Shown here one piece after another: positions 16,876 through 26,499 of a stretch of DNA of 64,000 nt (position 1 is the stretch's first letter; each line of letters begins with the position of its first letter). The DNA is taken from positions 124,001 to 188,000 of the forward strand of contig NZ_JAVQLW010000002.1 in assembly GCF_031822435.1 (NCBI RefSeq), written 5' to 3'. The notes beneath the pieces were generated by a model, which was not told the origin of the DNA, made no database searches, and worked only from the letters and a program-made list of their open reading frames with translations. A program made the translations under genes and the position numbers. The DNA comes from Paracoccus sp. MBLB3053. Lineage in GTDB: Bacteria > Pseudomonadota > Alphaproteobacteria > Rhodobacterales > Rhodobacteraceae.

Positions 16876-18245
16876 AGGGCTTGCTCGCAAGGTTGAAACC
16901 GGACGGGCTGGCGGCCCGGTTCGCGATCCTGCTCGTTCTGGCGCTTCTGGGCGCAAACCTGATCGCGGCGTTTCTCCTCGCGCGGGAGGGCACTTCCTTT
17001 GACCGGGCGATGCGACTTCAGGGCGACGCGCATCGGCTCGCCGCGCTGGTCGAGGCGCTGGAACATGCCGACCCTGCCACGGCCCTGTCGCTGCCGCAGC
17101 GCAGCTCGACCGGCTTTACCCGCTTTTCGGTCGAACCCGGCCCGCTTGAGATGCCCCATACCCGTCGGCTTCCCGATCATGAGGCGCAGCTGATGCTCAA
17201 TGTTCCGGATCGCGCGATCGAGATCCACGAGGCCGGCCCGCCCCGCGGCGGGCAGGATCGCGCGGCGTTGCTGCTTGTCTCGGTCCGTCTCCAAAAGGGT
17301 TTCCTCGCCGGGCATTGGCTGAATGCGCTGGCCTATCCCTTGCCTTCACGGCAGGCCTGGAAGTGGAAGATGGGCTTTTTTGTGCCGCTCGCGGCGTCCC
17401 TTCTGGGCACGCTGATCGTGGGCGGGATTTTCATCCGACGCATGACGCTTCCGCTCAGCGATCTGGCCGAGGCGGCGCGCGCGGCGGGGCGAGGCGAACG
17501 TAAAGCTCGTGTTGCCGAGCGGGGGGCAAGCGAAATCCGAAAGGCCGCCGCCGCCTTCAATGACATGCAGCGCCGGATCGCGGGGTTCGAGACCGACAGA
17601 TTGCGTCTGCTTGCGGCCGTGGGGCATGATTTGCGGACGCCGATAACCGGCCTTCGCATCCGCGCGGAGCTGCTTGACGATGAGGAACAGCGGGAAGGGA
17701 TGATCCGCGTTCTCGACGAGATGGCCGTCATGGCCGAGGAATTGCTGCATGCCGCAGGCACCGGAAGTCCGGGCGAAGACGCGCAGGATAGCGATCTGGA
17801 CCGCATGCTTGCGCAGCTTTGCGCGGATCGCGGCATCGACTACTCCCCGACCGCGCCACTGCATCTGGCGGTCCGGCCCGTCGCCATGCGCCGCGCCATC
17901 GGCAATATTCTCGACAATGCCCTGCGCTACGCTGGTGCGCCACTGGTGCGTCTTTCGTGTGATCATGCCTCGGCCCTGATCCGCATCGAGGACGGCGGCC
18001 CGGGCATCCCCGAAAGGATTCTGGACCAGATCTGCGAGCCTTTCATCCGCGGCGAGGGCAGCCGGTCGACCGAAACCGGCGGCGTAGGGCTGGGTCTGTC
18101 GATCGCGCGCGACGTGATCCGCCACCACGGCGGCAGCTTGTCGCTGCGCAACCGCTCGCAGGGCGGTCTCAGCGTCGAGATTCATTTGCCGACAACGCCA
18201 AGCCGCCAGGCAGGCTGCGATGGCCATCAGTTCTTACCAGTTTGA
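16872..18245 (+). CDS. sensor histidine kinase (PfeS-like, EnvZ class)
   Basis: The start is taken as GTG at 16872, overlapping the regulator TGA (GTGA), so translation is coupled. The protein has 457 residues. TM1 is at about 13-35 (FAILLVLALLGANLIAAFLL), a periplasmic sensor of roughly 120 residues follows, then TM2 near 175-195, and a HAMP segment (LPLSDLAEAARAAGRGE). The phospho-acceptor His is in AAVGHDLRTPITGL. The N box is in AIGNILDNALRY, G1 is IEDGGPGIP, and G2 is GGVGLGLSIARDVI. It is expected to sense the ferric siderophore or its effect in the periplasm and phosphorylate the neighbouring regulator. The specific ligand is inferred from context only. Confidence 0.9.
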   Translation: MKGLLARLKPDGLAARFAILLVLALLGANLIAAFLLAREGTSFDRAMRLQGDAHRLAALVEALEHADPATALSLPQRSSTGFTRFSVEPGPLEMPHTRRLPDHEAQLMLNVPDRAIEIHEAGPPRGGQDRAALLLVSVRLQKGFLAGHWLNALAYPLPSRQAWKWKMGFFVPLAASLLGTLIVGGIFIRRMTLPLSDLAEAARAAGRGERKARVAERGASEIRKAAAAFNDMQRRIAGFETDRLRLLAAVGHDLRTPITGLRIRAELLDDEEQREGMIRVLDEMAVMAEELLHAAGTGSPGEDAQDSDLDRMLAQLCADRGIDYSPTAPLHLAVRPVAMRRAIGNILDNALRYAGAPLVRLSCDHASALIRIEDGGPGIPERILDQICEPFIRGEGSRSTETGGVGLGLSIARDVIRHHGGSLSLRNRSQGGLSVEIHLPTTPSRQAGCDGHQFLPV

Positions 18246-18277
18246 AACCACAGCAAAGCCAGATCCAAGGACCAGAA

Positions 18278-18838
18278 ATGACCATACCCAGCACCCCCAT
18301 CCTTGATACGGTCGACGTTTATGGCCGCGTGACCCGATGGTTGCACTGGAGCATCGCCCTGCTTCTGGCCTGGCAGTTTCTCGGCATGGGGCTGAAACTG
18401 ATCTTTGGCCGCCAGCCATTTCTAGCCCCCCTGGTCGGATCGCATCAGCCGGTCGGCACGGTGCTGTTCGTCCTGATTGTGCTGCGCGTGATCTGGGCGG
18501 TGGTCAATCGCCGCAATCGCCCGCGCCATGGCAACGGATTGCTGGGCATTGCGGCGGTCACTGGTCACGGGCTGCTGTATCTCGCGATGGTCATGGTGCC
18601 ATGCGTCGCCCTGCTTCGCGCCTATGGCAGTGAACGTGCCTTTGCCCCTTTCGGCTTCGAGATTTTTCCGGCCCGTGCGACCGAAATCGGCTGGATGGTC
18701 GATCTGGGCGGGCTGCTGCATGGTGAACTGGGCTGGGTGCTTGGCGCGCTGATCCTTGGCCATGTCGTCATGGTCGGCATCCACGAGACCATGTGGCGCG
18801 ACGGTACCCTGGCTCGGATGACGCGGGCAGGGTCGTGA
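18278..18838 (+). CDS. cytochrome b561 family membrane protein
   Basis: The start at 18278 is chosen over an in-frame upstream ATG because CCAAGGACC lies before it. The protein has 186 residues with four hydrophobic helices and conserved haem-ligand His positions: RWLHWSIALLLAWQFLGM (helix 1), VGSHQPVG, AVTGHGLLYLAMV and LGHVVMVGIHE. This is the bacterial CybB-type b561 pattern, a di-haem quinol-oxidising protein. It follows the siderophore two-component system by 32 bases and may be its last gene. b561 proteins sit next to TonB receptors in other genomes, where a reductive step in iron release is suspected. That role is inference here. Confidence 0.88.
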   Translation: MTIPSTPILDTVDVYGRVTRWLHWSIALLLAWQFLGMGLKLIFGRQPFLAPLVGSHQPVGTVLFVLIVLRVIWAVVNRRNRPRHGNGLLGIAAVTGHGLLYLAMVMVPCVALLRAYGSERAFAPFGFEIFPARATEIGWMVDLGGLLHGELGWVLGALILGHVVMVGIHETMWRDGTLARMTRAGS

Positions 18839-19054
18839 CGGCAAACTGCCCTCACCGTCTCACCCACCTGGCACAGGGACGAGAAGCGGCGCTGCGGCTA
18901 ACCCTGGCTGAATCGTATCTGGGCTGTGCGACCCCAAGATCTTGGCCTCCTCTGGATCGCGGGCCTGTTTCGCCCCGTGACCACCCGTCATGGGTCACTC
19001 GCAAGCCATACGTACCCGCATCGAAGGCTTTCTGATCTTGGTCAAGAAGGCGTG

Positions 19055-19083
19055 CTGCTGGCCGAGGTGATGTCGGCCAGCAG
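19055..19083 (-). terminator. 11-bp perfect hairpin after the glucose dehydrogenase gene
   Basis: CTGCTGGCCGA at 19055-19065 pairs exactly with TCGGCCAGCAG at 19073-19083 around a 7-base loop. It begins 8 bases after the dehydrogenase stop, reading leftward. There is no clear T-run, so termination strength is uncertain. The rest of 18839-19090 holds no gene. Confidence 0.55.
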
Positions 19084-19090
19084 TTCAGCA

Positions 19091-21463
19091 TCACTCGTCC
19101 ATGGCATAGGCGATCACATAGTCACCCGGCTTTGTCCCGATCGATCCGTGACCGCCCGCTACGATGACGACGTATTGCTTGCCATCCACCTCATAGCTCA
19201 TGGGGGTAGACTGCCCACCGGCGGGCAGGCGCGCTTGCCAGATCTGCCTGCCCGAGGTCAGGTCATAACCCCGCAGATAGTCATCCACCGCCGCCGCAAG
19301 GAAGACGACGCCGCCCTTGGTGATGATCGGCCCGCCGATGCCCGGTACGCCCAGCTTGATCGGCAATGGCAGGGCAGTCATGTCGCGAACGGTGCCATTC
19401 TTGTGCTTCCACGCGATCTGTCCATTGGTCAGGTCAGCACCGGCAACATAGCCCCATGGCGGGGATTGGCAGGGAATGCCCAGCGGGCCTAGGAACGGCC
19501 CCATGACCACGCCATAGGGCGCTCCCTCATTTCGGTTCAGCCCTTGTTCGCTGGCGGTCGCGCCGGCCTCTTTCGGGGGAATGTCGGCGCGCGGCACAAG
19601 CCGCGATGTGAAGGCCAGATAGGTCGGCATGCCGAACATCACCTGACGCTCGGGATCCACGGCGACGCTTCCCCAGTTGAAGACGCCGAAATTCCCCGGA
19701 TAGACGATGGTGCCTTCGAGCGATGGCGGCGTGTAGCGCCCTTCGTACCTTAACCGGCGCATGTCGATGCGGCACATCAGCTGGTCAAAGATCGTGATGC
19801 CCCACATATCCCGCTCGCGCAGCGGATCGGGCTTGAAGGTCAAGGCCGAGGTCGGCTGCGTCGGTGCGGTGTAATCCTCGGGGATCGCGCCAGAGGGCGC
19901 GGGTTCTTCCGTCACCGGCAGGATCGGCTGACCTGTCTCGCGGTTCAGCACATAGATATCGCCCTGCTTGGTAGGGCCGACCAGGGCGGGCTGGGTCTGG
20001 CCATCTATGGTCAGGTCGATCAGCACGGGCTGGGCGGGCACATCCATGTCCCAGAGGTCGTGATGCACGGTCTGGAAGACCCACCTCTCCTGGCCCGTTG
20101 CCACATCCAGCGCCACGATGGACGAGGAATGTTTCTCGACGGCCTCGGAGCGACCCATGCCCAACTGGTCGGGAACCTGATTTCCCAAAGGGATGAAGAC
20201 CAGACCGCGTTCGGCATCGACCGAAAAGACCGACCAACTGTTCGGGCTGTTGGCGGTGTAGGTCTCGCCTGCGGCAAGGTCGATCGGCGTGGTGTCCTCG
20301 GGATTGGCGCTGTCCCAGTTCCACAGCAATTCGCCGCTGGCGATGTCATAGGCGCGGATCACGCCGGATTGCGAATAGATCGAGAAATTGTCGTTCACTG
20401 CGCCGCCGATGATGAGCTTGCCATCAACCGCAACCGGGGGCGAGGTCGAGTAATAGTAACCCGCCGGATTATAGGGCATCCCTGCTTCAAGATGCAGTGC
20501 GCCCCGCTCGGCAAAGCTTTCGCAGGGTTGCCCGGTTTCGGCGTTGAGCGCGATCAGGCGGGCATCGGCGGTGGGCAGATAGACCCGCGTCGGGCATTCC
20601 CGCGCGGCCTCGGCCGTCTCGGGCGACGATGCGGGCATGTCGCCCATGTTCCAATAGGTCACGCCACGGCAGGTCTGGTGCTGCCGGTCGGGATTCATGC
20701 CCGAATTCGCGTCATAGCGCCAGATCTCCTTGCCGCTTGCCGCATCCAGCGCAATGGCGATGTTATGCGGCGTGCAAATGTAGAGACGCTCGCCGACCTT
20801 CAGGGGGGTCACCTGATAGGTCGTTTCGCCGACGTCATCGGGGCGCTTCACGTCACCCGTCTGATAGCGCCAGACCTCGCGCAGATTTCCGATATTGGCT
20901 GGGGTGATTTCTTCCAGCGGAGAGTATCGCTGCCCGAAATTCGTGCGGCCATATTGATGCCAGTCACCCGCGGCCATCTCATTGCCAAGGGCGGGGGTAT
21001 CAGTCGCCTTCGCGGTCGGCAGGTTCCCAGAAATGTCATGGGGGTCCTGCAGCATCGCGTAGCCCGCCGCTCCGATCGAAGCCGCGACGGCGAGGCCGAT
21101 CCCCAGTCCGCTGGGCGGGACGCGGATATGGCCGTCGATCACCCGGCCGGTCAGATGTTCGCGAAACGCGGGCAGGCAAAGCCAGATTGCCATCAGGACA
21201 GGCAAGCCACCCCTGGGCGCAAGTTGCCACCAGTCGAAACCGACTTCCCAAATGGCCCAGAGCAACCACAGAACAAGCGTGACCGCGAAAAGGCCAAGCG
21301 CACGTTGATCCCTGCGAAAGATAAGGGCCGCAGTGACCAAAGTGGCGATCCCGAGCAGGGCATAGGCCGGACTGCCGCCAAGCCAGACCAGCCAAGCGCC
21401 AAGCCCAAGCAGCGCCAAGCCGATGAGTGAAAAGATAATTCCGGTTAAAGCTATGATCATCAT
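19091..21463 (-). CDS. gcd: membrane-bound PQQ-dependent glucose dehydrogenase (quinoprotein, EC 1.1.5.2)
   Basis: The protein has 790 residues, the usual Gcd length. The first about 140 residues form five transmembrane helices (MMIIALTGIIFSLIGLALL onward). The periplasmic eight-bladed quinoprotein domain then starts at GDWHQYGRTNFGQRYSPL. Further signatures are the TCRGVTYWN segment, NSPNSWSVFSVD, and the late WKHKNGTVRD and PGIGGPIITKGGVVFLAA. The enzyme oxidises glucose (or other aldoses) to gluconolactone in the periplasm and passes electrons to ubiquinone. No PQQ biosynthesis genes are in the window. A 43-aa membrane peptide gene lies just upstream, preceded by an EcfG-type promoter, so stress control is possible. 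Confidence 0.93.
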   Translation of the reverse strand: MMIIALTGIIFSLIGLALLGLGAWLVWLGGSPAYALLGIATLVTAALIFRRDQRALGLFAVTLVLWLLWAIWEVGFDWWQLAPRGGLPVLMAIWLCLPAFREHLTGRVIDGHIRVPPSGLGIGLAVAASIGAAGYAMLQDPHDISGNLPTAKATDTPALGNEMAAGDWHQYGRTNFGQRYSPLEEITPANIGNLREVWRYQTGDVKRPDDVGETTYQVTPLKVGERLYICTPHNIAIALDAASGKEIWRYDANSGMNPDRQHQTCRGVTYWNMGDMPASSPETAEAARECPTRVYLPTADARLIALNAETGQPCESFAERGALHLEAGMPYNPAGYYYSTSPPVAVDGKLIIGGAVNDNFSIYSQSGVIRAYDIASGELLWNWDSANPEDTTPIDLAAGETYTANSPNSWSVFSVDAERGLVFIPLGNQVPDQLGMGRSEAVEKHSSSIVALDVATGQERWVFQTVHHDLWDMDVPAQPVLIDLTIDGQTQPALVGPTKQGDIYVLNRETGQPILPVTEEPAPSGAIPEDYTAPTQPTSALTFKPDPLRERDMWGITIFDQLMCRIDMRRLRYEGRYTPPSLEGTIVYPGNFGVFNWGSVAVDPERQVMFGMPTYLAFTSRLVPRADIPPKEAGATASEQGLNRNEGAPYGVVMGPFLGPLGIPCQSPPWGYVAGADLTNGQIAWKHKNGTVRDMTALPLPIKLGVPGIGGPIITKGGVVFLAAAVDDYLRGYDLTSGRQIWQARLPAGGQSTPMSYEVDGKQYVVIVAGGHGSIGTKPGDYVIAYAMDE

Positions 21464-21485
21464 CCTGCCATTTCTTGATGGAAGG

Positions 21486-21617
21486 TCATTGTTGGATGGC
21501 GTGCGGGTTACCGCTGCTGGGAGGTGGTTCGGCCGGATCCGGACCCGATCGCATCGAGAGCATCGCCACGATCAAGAGGATGGCGACAACGACTGCTGCG
21601 GTAATGAAAGCCTTCAT
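21486..21617 (-). CDS. 43-residue single-span membrane peptide
   Basis: The sequence starts MKAFITAAVVVAILLIVAML, one transmembrane helix, followed by a short Pro/Ser-rich tail (GPDPAEPPPSSGNP). A good ribosome site (GGTGGAG) lies just before the ATG. It sits 22 bases upstream of the glucose dehydrogenase on the same strand and 33 bases downstream of an EcfG-type promoter. Function unknown. Tiny membrane proteins of this type are frequent in alphaproteobacterial stress regulons. Confidence 0.65.
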   Translation of the reverse strand: MKAFITAAVVVAILLIVAMLSMRSGPDPAEPPPSSGNPHAIQQ

Positions 21618-21649
21618 ATCTCCACCGGCTCGTTGACAACTCAAAACAA

Positions 21650-21675
21650 AACGTCGCGACGTCTCGGCTTGTTCC
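21650..21675 (-). promoter_or_regulatory. EcfG-type promoter for the 43-aa peptide and glucose dehydrogenase
   Basis: On the minus strand GGAAC (21671-21675) is followed by 17 bases and CGTT (21650-21653), the canonical EcfG pattern. The ATG of the small membrane peptide lies 33 bases beyond. Confidence 0.65.
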
Positions 21676-21871
21676 TCATGTCGAACCGCTCAGATCGGTG
21701 TGAAGAAAGATCCAGCTGTCGAGGCACCCCCGCCGCAAGGGCCCGGTAGAGCGCAAGCCGGAGGTGTTGTTGCCGATGGACGTTTGGCACCTTGCGGGTC
21801 GTGTGGAATGGGTTCCACCGGCTTTGGCCCCTGTCCCGGTGATCCAGGCTCGACCGTGAACTCCGATCTCA

Positions 21872-23155
21872 TCACCGAAAGGCGAACAGACCCTCGTCCT
21901 CATCGCTCTTGCCCGAAAGGCGGGCGGCGACGATTTGCGCCGCAATCATCGAAAAGGTGATGCCATTGCCACCAAACCCCATCACCGCATGGACGCGTTC
22001 GCAGCCCGGAACCCGGTCGATGATAGGCAGCCCGTCGACCGTGTCGCCGAAGGGTGCCGCCCAAATATAGGCGGGCGTGCCGATCTCGATGCCGCATAAT
22101 GCGTGCAACTTCGCGGCGATGCGGGCTGCGCTGGCATGCAGGCGAGCCGGGTCCCCGTGGGCATCGGGCGCATCGCTATCCTCGCCGCCCGCAATGATCC
22201 GACCATCGCGCGCAGTGCGGAAATAGAGGTAGGGGTCGGCGGCTTCCCAAACCAGAAATTCGTCCAGCCAGGCCGGTCGCGCCATCCGGGGTTCGCTCGC
22301 CATGGCCCAGGTCGAGGTGATCCGATGGGCTCTGCTTTGCATCACCGGCAGGAACTCGTAGCCTGTGCAAAAGACGCCCTGCCCAGCCGTGAGGATCGAG
22401 CCCTCGGCCGTTGCAAGCGCGACGCTTCCCGACGCTTCCGCCATGTCGGTGATTTCGCAGGGCGATACGATCTCCGCCCCGCGTTGAACTGCCAGTTGCA
22501 GCAGACCGGCCGTCAATTGCGCCGGATTGGCCGAGGCAGACGCGTCCGAAAGTATCGCAGCCGTGCGGTTGATGCCAAAGCGTCGTCCGAGTTCTGCATG
22601 GTCAAGAAATTCACATGCGATTTTCGCCCTCTGTCGGGCTTCGAACTCGGTTCGCATTGCACGCTGCCCCATTTCGTCGCCGGTCAGGTACAGGGCCGAT
22701 TTCGCCTCCAGGTCGCAGGAAATCTGGCATCTCGCCACCAGATCCCGAAGATCCCGCACCGCGCGGACCGAACGCCGCCAGGCCTGCGCCGCCTTAGCCT
22801 CGCCCATCCGTTCCGCCAGTCGATGCAGCGGCACGTCGATTTCATGCTGGATCATCGCGGTCGAGGCAAGGCTAGATCCGCGCACCGGCACCCTTCGGTC
22901 CAGGATCAGGATACGACGCTTACGGCGCGACAATGCCTCGGCCATAAGGGCACCACTGATCCCGGTTCCGACGATAATCACATCCCACGACTTTGCGGAG
23001 GGCCGTCTGATTGCGGGTGCGCTGATCGACCTGGTCGCCGCCCAGAATGGCTTGTCCAGATGCAGTCGACGTTGTTTCGTGCGAGTTTGACTTTTGGACA
23101 AATTCACGTTCATGCCGGCACCCAAAATGCACGTGGAAGAATGGCCGTCTTGCAT
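21872..23155 (-). CDS. FAD-dependent oxidoreductase (DAO/glycine oxidase-like fold)
   Basis: The protein has 427 residues from the first start. An internal Met (MNVNLSKSQ, 23113) is a plausible alternative, because the preceding 14 residues look non-domain. The Rossmann FAD motif is DVIIVGTGISGALMAEAL followed by RILILDRR. Residues further on fit the DAO family: SSLASTAMIQHEIDVPL, PYLYFRTARDGRIIAGGED, and the C-terminal FAD loop WAAPFGDTVDGLPIID and AVMGFGGNGITFSM. It probably oxidises an amine or amino acid; the substrate cannot be told. It begins 22 bases after the stop of the stress-type flavin protein upstream, so the two form one operon behind the EcfG promoter at 23803. Confidence 0.88.
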   Translation of the reverse strand: MQDGHSSTCILGAGMNVNLSKSQTRTKQRRLHLDKPFWAATRSISAPAIRRPSAKSWDVIIVGTGISGALMAEALSRRKRRILILDRRVPVRGSSLASTAMIQHEIDVPLHRLAERMGEAKAAQAWRRSVRAVRDLRDLVARCQISCDLEAKSALYLTGDEMGQRAMRTEFEARQRAKIACEFLDHAELGRRFGINRTAAILSDASASANPAQLTAGLLQLAVQRGAEIVSPCEITDMAEASGSVALATAEGSILTAGQGVFCTGYEFLPVMQSRAHRITSTWAMASEPRMARPAWLDEFLVWEAADPYLYFRTARDGRIIAGGEDSDAPDAHGDPARLHASAARIAAKLHALCGIEIGTPAYIWAAPFGDTVDGLPIIDRVPGCERVHAVMGFGGNGITFSMIAAQIVAARLSGKSDEDEGLFAFR

Positions 23156-23176
23156 TTCTCAGTTTGCAAGGCAGGG

Positions 23177-23644
23177 TCAGAAAGTCAGCCGGAAGTGGTC
23201 CCCGATATCAGGCTCGTCGCCGGTCAGGTTGGCCTTCGCGATCTGGTAGAGAAAGTTGATACCGCCGGTGGTGGACCAGATCTCGGCATTGGTCAGGTTG
23301 AGCCTCAGCAGCCGAAGATCGGGGTCTTCCTTGCCTTCATCGAACCAGGCCGAGGCGACGCTGCTCCAGATCTCATCGAGTTTTTCGCGGTCTGAGGAAA
23401 GTTCGAGCCGCCCCTCGATCTGCGCGAAAAGCTTGCCCGAAGCATCTGCGATAATATGGAGTGCTTCCTTGGCCCCGTCCTGCACTTCGCCTACGAGATC
23501 GGTGCCTTCCGCCGTGATGAACCACAGGACACGCGCATCGGGGTCCGCATAATGTGACATCGGGACCATTTTCATCCCATCGCGGGTGCCCAGCATCCCC
23601 GCATTGATCCCGTCGAGACGTTTCCAAAAGATCTGCTCTTCCAT
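23177..23644 (-). CDS. pyridoxamine 5'-phosphate oxidase-fold general stress protein (Gsp26-like)
   Basis: The start MEEQIFWKRLDG at 23644 has GGAG six bases upstream; an ATG four codons earlier is the alternative. The split-barrel flavin-binding signature runs MLGTRDGMKMVPMSHY, LWFITAEGTDLVGEV, HIIADASGKLFAQIEGRLEL and IWSSVASAWFDEGKEDPDLRLLRL, ending in a NAEIWSTTGG segment. This is the Gsp26 subfamily, which binds flavin and is often induced by general stress. An EcfG-type promoter with a perfect CGTT element lies about 160 bases upstream, divergent from the SDR promoter. The reaction is unknown. Confidence 0.87.
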   Translation of the reverse strand: MEEQIFWKRLDGINAGMLGTRDGMKMVPMSHYADPDARVLWFITAEGTDLVGEVQDGAKEALHIIADASGKLFAQIEGRLELSSDREKLDEIWSSVASAWFDEGKEDPDLRLLRLNLTNAEIWSTTGGINFLYQIAKANLTGDEPDIGDHFRLTF

Positions 23645-23802
23645 CTCATTCTCCATTTCTTTCTGCCGAACGCGGTCTTGTTTCGGGGTGGCGTGCGCAG
23701 GCCAACGGCTGCAGGCCGTGACAAGCGGGCTGGCTGATATTTTCGAAAGCGGCATGTCCTGCCGGGTCTGGGGCTAGCGTTGGCTCGCCCGATGCGGGTC
23801 AA

Positions 23803-23827
23803 AACGTCTGTCTCTGATCAAGGTTCC
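23803..23827 (-). promoter_or_regulatory. EcfG-type promoter for the Gsp26-like/FAD oxidoreductase operon
   Basis: On the minus strand GGAAC (23823-23827), 16 bases, then CGTT (23803-23806): a perfect match to the textbook EcfG element. It faces the pyridoxamine-oxidase-fold gene. Confidence 0.75.
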
Positions 23828-23853
23828 CGCTGCCGACATCTTGACCGAGGAAG

Positions 23854-23878
23854 GGAACAAGGAAGCCGAACACGGGTT
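23854..23878 (+). promoter_or_regulatory. EcfG-type promoter for the SDR operon
   Basis: GGAAC (23854-23858), 16 bases, GGTT (23875-23878). It lies 78 bases before the SDR start and 27 bases from the oppositely oriented promoter at 23803-23827. Confidence 0.72.
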
Positions 23879-23955
23879 TCCTTGCGGGTAACGCATCCCC
23901 GAACCGCCCGCTGAATGTCTATTGGAGCGGCCGGTCCGTCCAAGGAGGATTTTGC

Positions 23956-25045
<1,090 letters not shown>

Positions 25046-25048
25046 AAG

Positions 25049-26044
25049 ATGCCGGAAAGGCTGGTCTTCGTTTCCGATCGTGAGCCTGGCATCTCGCGAC
25101 GCAGGGCCGGGAAAGGGTTCAGCTATCGCGGCCCCGATGGCAATACCCTCGGCCGCGACGAGATTGCCCGGATCAAGGCGCTTGGTGTGCCTCCCGCCTA
25201 CCGCGATGTCTGGATCTGTGTGCGGGCGAACGGTCATTTGCAGGCCACCGGGCGGGACGAACGGGGTCGCAAGCAATACCGCTATCACCCGCTCTGGAGC
25301 GAGGCCCGAGCACGCACAAAATACGACCAGTTGGCCGAGTTTGGGCGCGCCCTGCCGGCGTTGCGCCGACGCCTTCGGCGCGATCTGCAGGGCGAGGTGG
25401 GCGACCGGGATTTCAGCCTTGCGGCGCTCGTGCTGCTCCTCGATCGAACCTGCCTGCGCATCGGCAATCCCGCCTATACTGCCGCGAATCGAAGCTTTGG
25501 TGCCTCTACCCTGCTGACGCGGCACCTGAGCCTGAGCGATGAGGGGCTGATTCAACTCAAGTTTCGCGCCAAGGGCGGCAAGATGTGCCGTCATGTCCTG
25601 CGTGACAAGCGGCTTAACCGTATCCTTCAAGAGATCGGTGACCTGCCGGGGCGCAACATCTTCACCTACCTGGATGATGACGGCGAGGCCCGCAGCCTGC
25701 ATTCGCAGGACGTCAACGAATATCTCGCCGAAATCGCGGGCGAAGGCATGACCGCCAAGACCTTTCGCACCTGGGGAGGCACTCTGGCGGCCTTCGAACT
25801 GGCTGCCAACCTGCCGCCCGATAGTCGGCTCAGCATCCGCATGCTGGCAGATGCCGCGGCCGAACGGCTTTTCAATACCTCGGCCATATGTCGAAAATCC
25901 TACATCCATCCCCGTGTCCTGGAACTGGCCGAGCAGGACGCGCAGGACCGGGCATCACTTTTCGAGCGGCTCGCGCGGCCGGCGACCGATGGCTTGCGCC
26001 GCAGCGAAGCGGGACTGCTGGCATATCTTGCTGGTCCCCTATAG
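25049..26044 (+). CDS. DNA topoisomerase IB (poxvirus type)
   Basis: The protein has 331 residues, a normal length for bacterial TopIB. An N-terminal domain (FSYRGPDGNTLGRDEIARIKALGVPPAYRDVWI) is followed by the catalytic core: YRYHPLWSEARARTKYDQL, LLLDRTCLRIGNPAY with the catalytic Arg, LKFRAKGGKM with Lys, and the nucleophile Tyr in ICRKSYIHPRV. It relaxes supercoils by a 3'-phosphotyrosyl intermediate without ATP. It is third in the SDR operon under an EcfG promoter and upstream of Ku, which suggests a part in DNA maintenance under stress or desiccation. That role is inference. Confidence 0.92.
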   Translation: MPERLVFVSDREPGISRRRAGKGFSYRGPDGNTLGRDEIARIKALGVPPAYRDVWICVRANGHLQATGRDERGRKQYRYHPLWSEARARTKYDQLAEFGRALPALRRRLRRDLQGEVGDRDFSLAALVLLLDRTCLRIGNPAYTAANRSFGASTLLTRHLSLSDEGLIQLKFRAKGGKMCRHVLRDKRLNRILQEIGDLPGRNIFTYLDDDGEARSLHSQDVNEYLAEIAGEGMTAKTFRTWGGTLAAFELAANLPPDSRLSIRMLADAAAERLFNTSAICRKSYIHPRVLELAEQDAQDRASLFERLARPATDGLRRSEAGLLAYLAGPL

Positions 26045-26229
26045 TTCGCGTCGGGAATGGGCGCGAACCGGGGTGGGACACTCCACTCCAAGGTTTCCTT
26101 GCGCAGCTTCAAGCGACTTAAAAGATGGATAAATCCACCCCTCGCGCGTCAAATCACGAAATCTTGAGCGAACGTTGCCGGTGGCTTTGGGGTTTGTTCC
26201 AGAGAGTTTAGAACCGGACAGGAGAAGTG

Positions 26230-26403
26230 ATGCTTCACGACAAGCAACACCTGCCAGATCAGCCCGGGCAGGACGGCGACACCTATCCCTCGGGGATGGA
26301 GCGCGAACGGCAGCTGCCCGAAGGTGGGCCCGAAAAACCCAAGCCCTCGCCTGATTATCGGCCCGAGGATGACGCATCGACACCGAAAAGGAGTTCCACA
26401 TGA
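26230..26403 (+). CDS. 57-residue hydrophilic acidic/proline-rich protein
   Basis: The sequence starts MLHDKQHLPDQPGQDGDTYP and continues with Glu/Pro-rich segments (PEGGPEKPKPSPDYRPED). A good ribosome site (AGGAGAAG) precedes the ATG and the TGA overlaps the next ATG by 4 bases (ATGA). It is probably intrinsically disordered. Function unknown. A weak EcfG-like element (CGAAC-N17-GGTT) upstream is not convincing. Confidence 0.6.
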   Translation: MLHDKQHLPDQPGQDGDTYPSGMERERQLPEGGPEKPKPSPDYRPEDDASTPKRSST

Positions 26404-26477
26404 AGGGTATTGTTGCATGGCTTCTGGGCGTCCCCGTCATCGTGATCATCCTGCTTTATGTGATCGGAATTTTTTGA
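26400..26477 (+). CDS. 25-residue single-helix membrane peptide
   Basis: MKGIVAWLLGVPVIVIILLY plus VIGIF is one hydrophobic helix. The start overlaps the stop of the preceding 57-aa gene, so it is translationally coupled. It has a ribosome site (AAAGGAG) inside that gene. Near-identical tiny peptides are, to my recollection, widespread in Alphaproteobacteria. Function unknown. Confidence 0.6.
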   Translation: MKGIVAWLLGVPVIVIILLYVIGIF

Positions 26478-26499
26478 CGAATGACTGAGGAGAGAGGCG

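Noticed and set aside
26169..26194. CGAAC-N17-GGTT before the tiny membrane genes
   Set aside because: Imperfect -35 and long spacer; could be a weak EcfG site but below the standard used for the others.
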